The notes under the pieces: model-generated
Told to the model about the DNA's origin: nothing
The model's input: the letters and a program-made list of their open reading frames with translations, nothing else
Databases searched by the model: none
NCBI GenBank assembly: GCA_034435015.1
Contig: DAOTYH010000073.1
Span: 1-12,200, forward strand
From: DAOTYH01 sp034435015
Lineage (GTDB): Bacteria > Chloroflexota > Anaerolineae > Aggregatilineales > UBA3940
Reading direction: 5' to 3'
Length of the DNA: 12,200 nucleotides
Part shown: one piece after another, positions 5,869 through 12,200 of the stretch
How positions within the stretch are numbered: the first letter of the stretch is position 1
Layout: the number at the start of each line of letters is the position of its first letter
Program-made: the position numbers and the translations under genes

Positions 5869-8136
5869 TCAACGTTCATTCACAGCAAACGTGCCTGCAC
5901 GGGTAGATGGAGCCAGCGCCTTTTTCATGTTGACAAGGGCGGCCCGCCCGGCGGCTCGCACTGTATTAAAGTCTACCTGACTCTGGTGAGGATAAAGCAG
6001 TATCACCAAATCGGCAGGAAGTTTAACGCGCCCTGAGAATTTGGCAACCGGCGCTTGTTCCTTGATGCCGTAGGCAGGAGAATACCAGCCATCCTGCAAA
6101 GAAGCGGTGAGCGGAAACTCGCCTAAGGGGAGCAAAATCAGGTTAGGCCCCTCTTCAGCTCTGGTGCGGATCATGTTGTTGGCCGCATCCAGCACGACCG
6201 GCATGGGAGCAAAATGAAACCACATCGTCAGATCGCATTCGCTCTCAGACTTCTCACCGGCTGATAAGGTCGGCCTCACGTGATCATGCAAAACCCAAAG
6301 CTTGGCATGTTTGTCAAACCATATCTGGCGGCGGTGTATCACACCCGGTTTGAGCCGCGCGTAGCCGTTGTGGGAAGCATCAAACAGATCATAAGCCGGC
6401 TGTGAGACCCACCGGTGCACCGTGATATGGGTATTTCCTACCATGCGGAACAAATCGCCCTGCGGCAGGTGATTGATCTCCTCATTAGCGACCTGCAGAA
6501 TGTTATGGTAGGCCGATGAGCGAAAGGCATCACGCTCTGCAGGGTTAGAGGTGTATAGATAGCTCCCCGGATCAATCAAGAAAGGGCATCCGAAAGCATA
6601 TACTGTCAGGCTAAAAGTATCGTTATGGGCATGCCCGCCGGCCCCGTCTTGGCCTATCCCTCCCGCATTGATGACAGCCTGAAAATCCTCATGGCGCATA
6701 ATGTACAGGCCGCCAGCCTCGAACCCCCTCGATACGGATATCTCCTCCAGCGAAACCAGCCTGCGGGAGAGCGCTCTAGCCCGCACCCGTATGCCGGGCC
6801 TGACATCCACCCACATGTCAGGGGTAGTTCCCTCCGGGCGGGGGGTAGTCTGAGTCAGTACATCGGTAAAACGAGCCGCGGCATCTGAGGCAAAATACCA
6901 GAAGGCATCCTGCCATTCATCGCCTGCCGCAATCACCCAGCCTTTCCGGGTGGGGTCCACGTAGCCTGCCCATTCGTTGAGTTCGCGCTCCAGCACCAGC
7001 GAACCCAGAGCTAACAGATGGCGGTGATCGCGGATAGGGCGATGGGGGTCTGCATGAACCGTCAGGGGAAGCAGACGACCGTCATCAGCATCACCGATCT
7101 GCGGCGCCAGACCATCCGGCTGGGTGTAAGCCATGATCACATCCAGCATAGCAGAGAGACGCGCACGGACCGTCTCAGGGATTTCAATGCTGTTGACCAC
7201 ACACAGCGCGGCTACGCTGAGCGCCATTTCGGTTACCAAGCGGTGATACGAGGTGGAAGCCTCGTAGTTGACTCCATCTGGATAGATTTGGCGATCCAGC
7301 TCGGACCACAGCCGCCACAGCCCTACCGACCGCCAACGGGAAGCTTCCGGGAACTCAGGGAATAAGATGCCAAGATAAGCAAGACCGGTCAGGTTGGCAA
7401 TCAAATGGTTAGTGCGGGGCCAGCCGTCTTCAAGGTGCTTGAGCAGATACTCACCATGCTGACGCAGGCTGGTGAGCCATAAGGCCAGAAAATCGGTTGT
7501 AAGCGCTTTTGACTCAAGGATGAAGTAATACCCCCAAATCCAGTTCACCACACGGATCGCTACATCCATTGGGCCGGCCCAGTTAACACCAAACTCGTAA
7601 GGGTTAGCCTTGATCCACGCGGTAATCTGGTCAACGATCTCCTGCGCGTATGACTCATCCAGCGTATACAAATATGCCTGCCCCAGCCGGATAACCTGAT
7701 GGAAGCGGCTGAGTTCCCACGGAACTTTAACGTCAAAGCCCCCCTCAGGCCGGGTCAGAGTCAGGCGGGTATGATGTTCCAACGGCCACCGGTGGCCGCT
7801 CTTAAAGTCGGTATGCCAGTCAATCTCTTTGCCCAAATCTACTTCACCAGAGCCAAGCAGATTGAACCGGTGAGCCTTGATCTTATCAGCCTGCTCCAGC
7901 GTCACCTGATAGGCCTCAGGGAAGAACTGGGCCAGCAATGCGGCCTGCTCTGGGAATAACCCAAAGAAGCGGGGAAGCTGGCGCATCTGAAGCTGTTCAG
8001 CGATCTCCCGGATGCTGGCGCCCACCTGAATAGCGCGGGGTTTGCGGGGAGCAGTACGCGTCTGCAACTCGCGCAGGATGCGGCGCCATGCCGCCTTTGG
8101 CAAGTAGCGAGGTGGAACAGAAAAAGAAGCACTCAT
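5869..8136 (-). CDS. Heparinase II/III-family (alginate-lyase-like) protein, apparently cytoplasmic
   Basis: A 755-residue protein with the two-part family architecture. An N-terminal alpha/alpha toroid (about 60-430) carries HRFNLLGSGEV (89-99), IDWHTDFKSGHRWP (105-118), NWAGPMDVAIRVVNW (185-199), WPRTNHLIAN (239-248, with the N243-H244 pair), NYEASTSYH (290-298, Y297 a probable catalytic Tyr) and PQIGDADDGR (345-354). A C-terminal beta-sandwich carries GGHAHND (500-506), IDPGSYLYT (521-529) and SAYHNI (541-546); H502, H504, D522 and H544 are candidates for the catalytic/metal site by analogy with heparinase II. Family members cleave uronic-acid-containing polysaccharides by beta-elimination. 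There is no signal peptide or membrane helix: the N-terminus is charged. That is odd for a degrading lyase, and with its place between a glycosyltransferase and a sugar oxidoreductase it suggests a role in synthesis. The ATG has AAGG directly against it and an in-frame TGA two codons upstream, so the frame cannot extend. Confidence 0.9.
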   Translation of the reverse strand: MSASFSVPPRYLPKAAWRRILRELQTRTAPRKPRAIQVGASIREIAEQLQMRQLPRFFGLFPEQAALLAQFFPEAYQVTLEQADKIKAHRFNLLGSGEVDLGKEIDWHTDFKSGHRWPLEHHTRLTLTRPEGGFDVKVPWELSRFHQVIRLGQAYLYTLDESYAQEIVDQITAWIKANPYEFGVNWAGPMDVAIRVVNWIWGYYFILESKALTTDFLALWLTSLRQHGEYLLKHLEDGWPRTNHLIANLTGLAYLGILFPEFPEASRWRSVGLWRLWSELDRQIYPDGVNYEASTSYHRLVTEMALSVAALCVVNSIEIPETVRARLSAMLDVIMAYTQPDGLAPQIGDADDGRLLPLTVHADPHRPIRDHRHLLALGSLVLERELNEWAGYVDPTRKGWVIAAGDEWQDAFWYFASDAAARFTDVLTQTTPRPEGTTPDMWVDVRPGIRVRARALSRRLVSLEEISVSRGFEAGGLYIMRHEDFQAVINAGGIGQDGAGGHAHNDTFSLTVYAFGCPFLIDPGSYLYTSNPAERDAFRSSAYHNILQVANEEINHLPQGDLFRMVGNTHITVHRWVSQPAYDLFDASHNGYARLKPGVIHRRQIWFDKHAKLWVLHDHVRPTLSAGEKSESECDLTMWFHFAPMPVVLDAANNMIRTRAEEGPNLILLPLGEFPLTASLQDGWYSPAYGIKEQAPVAKFSGRVKLPADLVILLYPHQSQVDFNTVRAAGRAALVNMKKALAPSTRAGTFAVNER

Positions 8137-8139
8137 CCT

Positions 8140-8178
8140 TCAAAAACCCGCCCGGATACCATCAATCATGATCCTCAT
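8140..8178 (-). other. 12-codon mini-ORF in the leader of the heparinase-family gene
   Basis: In the 48-base gap after the GT4 gene, an ATG at 8178 opens a 12-codon frame (MRIMIDGIRAGF) that ends in TGA at 8140-8142. It is in the same frame as the heparinase-family gene, separated from its ATG only by one AGG codon. It may be a coupling leader peptide that delivers ribosomes to a start whose AAGG is too close to work well, a remnant, or chance. Nothing shows it is translated. Confidence 0.25.
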
Positions 8179-8184
8179 TTTAGC

Positions 8185-9402
8185 CTAATCCGCTATTTCA
8201 TCATACACCGTAATGGTCGCGGCCGCATTCTTCCGGGCATCGAACAGCTCACGTGCCCGCCTGTAGGCCGATTCCCCCATCCTGCGTGCCACAGCCGGAT
8301 CACCCAACACTTCTGCCAGAGCCGCCGCCAGCGCGGCTGGCTCATTCGGAGGCACAAGCAGTCCCGTCTCACCCGGCACGATCAGCTCGCGCGGCCCCCC
8401 CAGATCAGACGCGACACCGGGTTTTGCCATCGCCGCCGCCTCCACCAGCGGCCTCGCAAAGTGCGGCACAACCGATGGGAAGACCACACAATCACTGGCG
8501 GCGATCAGTTGGGGAATGTCCTGCCGGATACCAGTAAAGATCAAAGCCGCCCGGACCTCCGGGCTGAAGGATTCCAGCGTATGCCTGATCTGCTGAGAGT
8601 AGTGGTCAACCCCCAGCACCTGTTTGGCCAGCCCTTTCAGGCCCGAAGATTCGGCCTCCCTAAGCGGCGGCCCAGCCACGACCACACGCGCCTCCGGAAG
8701 TTCCGCCAACAAGAGCGGCAGGGCTTTGATCAGGACAAGCGTACCTTTTGGCTGAGCCACTCCGCCAAGCATCAGCACGACCGGTGCCTGAGGGGCAATC
8801 CCTAGTTCGGCACGTACCGCCGACCCGTCTAACGAGCGGTCAAAGTGTGCGAAGTCCACGAAATTATAGATCACGCGCACCTGCTCACTAGGGATCAACT
8901 GGTCGGCATCATGCTGGCAGATAGCGATCACACGCTTCGCGTGGCGGTGGATCACCTGTCTGAGCCAGCGGCGGCGCAGGCCGAAATATCCCTGAGCCAG
9001 CGGCTCCCGGATATGCCAGATCACCGGCACACCCTCCCGCGTACAGGCAATCGCGGCTGGCGCCAGCGTGGACGAGTTCAAGTGCACCAGATCGGGTTGA
9101 AGCCGGCGAATCAGGGCGCGGGCACAATGGATGGAGGGAGGAAGCCTCAACAGCTTGCCGGGCAGTCTCCACAGGTCGCGCCCGCCATACCACTCCAGAG
9201 TAGTATGGCTAAAGTCGCTGATACCTGTCTCGACGAAGGTCTCAATGCCTTCGGCACGATACAGATCAACGACCGGGCCAGGCTTCAGGGTCACCACAAT
9301 CGGCTCATAACGTGTCCGATCAAGTTGCCGGAGTAGAAAGAGCAAGCTAAGCGGCGCACCGCCAATACCGCCGCCGTGATGGATGTAGAGAATACGCTTC
9401 AT
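8185..9402 (-). CDS. Glycosyltransferase family 4
   Basis: A 405-residue GT-B fold glycosyltransferase. The N-terminal half opens with MKRILYIHHGGGIGGAPLS (the glycine-rich acceptor-side loop, 10-19), then PDLVHLNSS (103-111) and PVIWHIREP (126-134). The C-terminal donor domain has VIYNFVD (177-183), GGVAQPKG (213-220, with K219 a likely phosphate contact) and PHFARPLVEAAAMAKP (313-328). E321 is the second glutamate of the GT4 EX7E signature; the first position is Pro313, a variation. It is soluble or membrane-peripheral, acting on the cytosolic face. The true start is the ATG at 9402, which overlaps the AsnB stop as ATGA. A longer in-frame form from 9486 would add a Cys-rich 28-residue stretch within asnB. 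No good Shine-Dalgarno precedes the ATG, so translation probably depends on coupling. Donor sugar unknown. Confidence 0.92.
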   Translation of the reverse strand: MKRILYIHHGGGIGGAPLSLLFLLRQLDRTRYEPIVVTLKPGPVVDLYRAEGIETFVETGISDFSHTTLEWYGGRDLWRLPGKLLRLPPSIHCARALIRRLQPDLVHLNSSTLAPAAIACTREGVPVIWHIREPLAQGYFGLRRRWLRQVIHRHAKRVIAICQHDADQLIPSEQVRVIYNFVDFAHFDRSLDGSAVRAELGIAPQAPVVLMLGGVAQPKGTLVLIKALPLLLAELPEARVVVAGPPLREAESSGLKGLAKQVLGVDHYSQQIRHTLESFSPEVRAALIFTGIRQDIPQLIAASDCVVFPSVVPHFARPLVEAAAMAKPGVASDLGGPRELIVPGETGLLVPPNEPAALAAALAEVLGDPAVARRMGESAYRRARELFDARKNAAATITVYDEIAD

Positions 9403-11315
9403 GGCACAAGCGAGACATCCTGCACAGCCCGGCCATTGTGATCTACAAACTGCCTGAGCCAGAGTTCCAGGATGACCAATGTCCACGGACGTAAATAGGG
9501 GGCCTTTTCATCCAGAAAGCTCTGATACACTGACCTGACCTGCTCCGGGCGGAACAGGCCGCGCCGCTTGACTGTTTCGGGTGACAGGGTCTCTTCGACT
9601 ATCTCACGCAGTTCATTCCGCATCCAAGCACCAACAGGCATTTCAAAGCCGCGCTTGGGACGGGTCAGCACTTCTGGCGGCAACACATCACGCAGGGACT
9701 GGATGAAAATCCATTTGCTCTGCCCCCCTCTCAGCTTGAGATCAGGGGGAATCTGCACAGCGAACTCAACCAACCTGTGATCGATCAGAGGAACACGAAC
9801 TTCAAGCGAATGGGCCATACTCATCGCATCAGTGTCTCTCAATAAAGTATGCGCCATGTAGTGGCTGAGTTCCAAGCGTGCCAGCCTCACGAGCGAATCC
9901 GTCTCAACAGGGTGGATATAGCGGCTGAGATAACTAAGCGAGGTCTCTGGCGCGGCCAGAGAGAGCATAGTCTCTGAGCCATAGAGTGCAAGCTTGGCGT
10001 CCTCATCAAAAAGGATGCGTACCCTGCTGTAGCGATCCAGCAGATCACCTTCCAGCCATGGAGATACCCGCTCCGACATGCCGCCCAGTGCGGCCACTCC
10101 TCGTGCGATAGCGCGGGCTACCTGAGGCAGTCTCCTCCAGACCTGTCTCACTTGATCCGTCCTTCGGAACAGCTTGAACTGGGGATAGCCGGCGAAAAGC
10201 TCATCTCCCCCCAGCCCCGACAGGGCTACTTTGACATGCCGAGCCGTAGCCTGCGACACCAGGTAAGTATTTAGCCCATCTCCGCTAGGTTGATCCATCG
10301 CCGCGATGATCCGCTCCAGTTGATCGCGTACATCGCGGCCTGAGACAACCACCTCTGTATGGTCAGTGCCATAATATTCTGCCAGCACCCGCGCATCTGA
10401 CCGCTCGTCAATCCGCTGTCCTTCTTCGCCAAAGCCAATTGAGAAGGTACGCAACCGTTCACCGCTGATACGGGTCATCAGTGCGACAACCGCGCTCGAG
10501 TCGATTCCCCCGGAGAGGAATGCCCCTACTGGCACATCGGCGATCATATGCAGGCGGGTAGACTCCTCCAGCAGTTCACGCAAGCGGACGATGATCTCAT
10601 CCTGACCCATATCAAGCGTTCCTACCGGCGGGATGCTCCAGTATTGTTTGATGGTCAACCGATCATCTTGAAAGGTCAGAAAGTGCCCTGCCGGTAGTGC
10701 CTCTACGCCGTCCAGCATGGTATAGGGCGCGGGGACAGAATAGAAGGAGAGATAATGATGCAACGCCGGGTAGCTCAGACGGGGCGCAAACAAGCCGGTA
10801 GCCAGCAGTGCCTTCAGCTCCGAAGCAAACATGAGCAAGCGCGGCTTGCCTTCTGGCCGTTCCTGAAGTGTATAGTACAGGGGCTTGATCCCCAGCCGGT
10901 CACGTGCCGCAAACAATCTGCATTCGGCCATATCCCAGATTGCAAAGGCAAACATACCGCGCAGTTGTTCGAGGCACTTCTCGCCCCACTCCTCGTAGGC
11001 ATGGAGGATCACTTCCGTGTCGGTATGCGAGCGGAACTGATGGCCTGCCTCGATGAGCCTGCTCCGGAGGGGCTGATAATTGTAAACCTCACCGTTGTAG
11101 ACAATCCGCAGGCGGCCATCCTCGTTGCTCATAGGCTGGTGGCCTGCCTCCGAGAGATCAATAATCGAGAGGCGGGTGTTCGCCAGCGAAACAGCCACTG
11201 GCTCACGTGCTACAAAAACGCCATGATCATCCGGGCCGCGATGGTGGATCGCCCGTGCCGCCTTCTCGGCTACCTGTTCGTCTGCGAGGTTAACCGCTCC
11301 CCAGATTCCACACAT
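9399..11315 (-). CDS. asnB: Asparagine synthase-type glutamine amidotransferase (cluster-associated AsnB subfamily)
   Basis: A 638-residue two-domain enzyme, longer than E. coli AsnB (about 554). The N-terminal class II glutaminase domain starts with the nucleophile Cys2 after Met removal, then HHRGPDDHG (24-32), RLSIIDLS (48-55), YNGEVYNY (73-80) and ARDRLGIKPLYY (137-148). The synthetase domain has the ATP pyrophosphatase loop LSGGIDSS (267-274) and LSGLGGDELFAGY (365-377). Ammonia released from glutamine is passed to an adenylated carboxylate. In this operon the substrate is more likely a uronic acid or other carboxylated sugar than aspartate, but that is inference. Leu368 sits where E. 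coli AsnB has its conserved Glu in SGEGSDE, hinting at a different substrate. It starts 9 bases after the preceding stop with only a weak ribosome site, and overlaps the GT4 gene by ATGA. The symbol names the family, not a proven activity. Confidence 0.93.
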   Translation of the reverse strand: MCGIWGAVNLADEQVAEKAARAIHHRGPDDHGVFVAREPVAVSLANTRLSIIDLSEAGHQPMSNEDGRLRIVYNGEVYNYQPLRSRLIEAGHQFRSHTDTEVILHAYEEWGEKCLEQLRGMFAFAIWDMAECRLFAARDRLGIKPLYYTLQERPEGKPRLLMFASELKALLATGLFAPRLSYPALHHYLSFYSVPAPYTMLDGVEALPAGHFLTFQDDRLTIKQYWSIPPVGTLDMGQDEIIVRLRELLEESTRLHMIADVPVGAFLSGGIDSSAVVALMTRISGERLRTFSIGFGEEGQRIDERSDARVLAEYYGTDHTEVVVSGRDVRDQLERIIAAMDQPSGDGLNTYLVSQATARHVKVALSGLGGDELFAGYPQFKLFRRTDQVRQVWRRLPQVARAIARGVAALGGMSERVSPWLEGDLLDRYSRVRILFDEDAKLALYGSETMLSLAAPETSLSYLSRYIHPVETDSLVRLARLELSHYMAHTLLRDTDAMSMAHSLEVRVPLIDHRLVEFAVQIPPDLKLRGGQSKWIFIQSLRDVLPPEVLTRPKRGFEMPVGAWMRNELREIVEETLSPETVKRRGLFRPEQVRSVYQSFLDEKAPYLRPWTLVILELWLRQFVDHNGRAVQDVSLVP

Positions 11316-11324
11316 AGTAAGCTA

Positions 11325-12200
11325 CTATCTTTCTGCCCCCAGAATCCTGTACAGCCGCGCACGCGGCCCCTCATACACGAGTTCTGTATAGGCGGCCAGA
11401 AATTCAGGCTGTGTGTAAAGCCCCTGTCTGGCCGATGGATCCGTGTAGATGAGGATATAGCTAATACGGTGTGCGAGCAACGATTCGACTAAAGCATCAG
11501 GTTCGGCAATCTCATCGTAGGCCAGACGGTCTCCCCAGTTGCTGGACACGATGTCCGGCTCAATGTAGAGCGGACTGGTCGCATGGTTGGCCAGTATCCG
11601 GTCGGAGGGTTCAAGCCGTTCGTTGAGCATGGTGATTGTCTCCCAGTCCGGGAAGGTCGGCAGGATGACTTCGTCATGCCAGCGGCGCAGGTATTCCTGA
11701 CGAGTCTCCAGCCCCAGCGCCACACGATAAGCACCGTTCCAGTATAAGACGCCCAGGCCATTGATCAGGTTCCAGCCTAACACCAGAACGGCCATTCCCA
11801 GTACGATCCGCTTGCCCCACCCCCGATGCAAATCAATTTGCCACAGCGCCAGCCCTGTCACAACGCTCAACAGAATCAGGCCGGGGAGGAAGTGACGGGC
11901 CGCTTGTTTGACAAGAAACCAGATCACCGAGAAGGCGAAAGAATAACCCAACATCCGCCAGACAACACGTTCTCTCTGAAGTAACCCCAGCATAAGGCCG
12001 GCAGGAATAGCCAGAAGGAAGATCGGGCCGGTGGTGACCCCTAAGTAAAAATCCGGTCCATGCCCTAGAAACATCCCCCAAGCGTTCGCCAGGTATCCCC
12101 ATACCGTCCAAGGGTAGAAAATTTCGGTGCCCAGCTCACTACGCGGAGACGGCTGTGCCCCAAACCAGCGGACAAACTGGTCAGCAAACACCGGATAGAA
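11325..12200 (-). CDS. GT39-like membrane glycosyltransferase, C-terminal part only
   Basis: The frame is open to the right window edge, so only the last 291 residues are seen; the GTG at 12191 is an internal valine rather than a start. The visible part holds about four or five membrane helices (roughly GPIFLLAIPAGLMLGLL, a helix ending before KQAARHFLP, a following LILLSVVTGLAL and a later IVLGMAVLVLGW), with KQAARHFLPG resembling the R-x-LP loop of PMT-type transferases. A soluble C-terminal domain of about 140 residues follows, starting near GLETRQEYLRRW and including SYILIYTDP near the end. This tail is common in GT39-like enzymes of Gram-positive and Chloroflexota-type bacteria and should lie outside the cell. 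The expected role is transfer of a lipid-linked sugar at the outer membrane face. Nine bases separate its stop from asnB. Function is by family resemblance only, since the donor-binding loop lies outside the window. Confidence 0.75.
   Translation of the reverse strand, partial: FYPVFADQFVRWFGAQPSPRSELGTEIFYPWTVWGYLANAWGMFLGHGPDFYLGVTTGPIFLLAIPAGLMLGLLQRERVVWRMLGYSFAFSVIWFLVKQAARHFLPGLILLSVVTGLALWQIDLHRGWGKRIVLGMAVLVLGWNLINGLGVLYWNGAYRVALGLETRQEYLRRWHDEVILPTFPDWETITMLNERLEPSDRILANHATSPLYIEPDIVSSNWGDRLAYDEIAEPDALVESLLAHRISYILIYTDPSARQGLYTQPEFLAAYTELVYEGPRARLYRILGAER

Noticed and set aside
4537..6036. A 499-codon open frame on the plus strand opposite the two-domain oxidoreductase
   Set aside because: It is entirely antisense to a gene with clear motifs and crosses its leader and the end of the next gene. 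The translation is rich in His, Arg, Pro and Cys, has no recognisable domain and lacks a ribosome site context; it looks like a codon-bias shadow.
8143..8160. A possible terminator in the gap before the heparinase-family gene (GC-rich run followed by five T)
   Set aside because: There is a TTTTT run after GGGCGGG, but no stem of more than about three pairs can be formed.
9403..9486. An N-terminal extension of the GT4 gene from 9486
   Set aside because: The Cys-rich 28 residues overlap the asnB reading region, whereas the ATG at 9402 gives the typical GT4 beginning and an ATGA overlap.
10755..11492. A 245-codon open frame on the plus strand opposite asnB
   Set aside because: It is antisense to the conserved glutaminase domain and runs into the neighbouring gene, with no family resemblance.

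Overview
The window is one stretch of a polysaccharide or glycoconjugate biosynthesis operon. Nine genes lie head to tail on the minus strand, so transcription runs from position 12200 down to 1. No gene on the plus strand is credible, and I see no RNA gene, CRISPR array, insertion sequence or integrase. By eye the GC content is mid-50s percent and looks even throughout. The style of the proteins (membrane glycosyltransferases with a soluble tail, a GT2 plus DUF2304 pair, a cluster-type AsnB) recalls Chloroflexota (Anaerolineae-like) genomes. That is a weak taxonomic guess; a search of the asparagine synthase or the two-domain oxidoreductase would settle it.

In transcription order: (1) the C-terminal 291 codons of a GT39-like membrane glycosyltransferase (12200-11325, cut by the window edge); (2) an AsnB-type glutamine amidotransferase (11315-9399); (3) a GT4 glycosyltransferase (9402-8185); (4) a heparinase II/III-family protein without a signal peptide (8136-5869); (5) a fusion of a medium-chain dehydrogenase with a Gfo/Idh/MocA oxidoreductase (5763-3625); (6) a TuaH-like GT4/GT1 glycosyltransferase (3628-2450); (7) a DPM1-like GT2 glycosyltransferase (2453-1668); (8) a small DUF2304 membrane protein (1678-1289); (9) a second GT39-like membrane glycosyltransferase (1292-1). 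Gene 9 is open over its whole visible length and leaves the window on the left.

The genes are tightly packed. ATGA overlaps join 2/3, 5/6 and 6/7, an 11-base overlap joins 7/8, and a TTGA overlap joins 8/9, so translational coupling is likely. Only two gaps exceed 20 bases: 48 bases before the heparinase-family gene, and 105 bases before the oxidoreductase. The larger gap holds a perfect 8-bp hairpin followed by a T-rich run, a candidate attenuator or weak terminator.

My reading of how the genes work together is inference. The cytosolic glycosyltransferases build a glycan on a lipid carrier. The two-domain oxidoreductase and the AsnB-type enzyme tailor a sugar, perhaps by oxidation and amidation of a uronic acid. 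The heparinase-fold protein, which appears cytoplasmic, may modify the glycan during assembly rather than degrade it outside the cell. The GT2/DUF2304/GT39 trio probably makes a polyprenyl-phosphate sugar and uses it on the outer face of the membrane. No polymerase, flippase or ligase gene is visible here; the operon continues on both sides.
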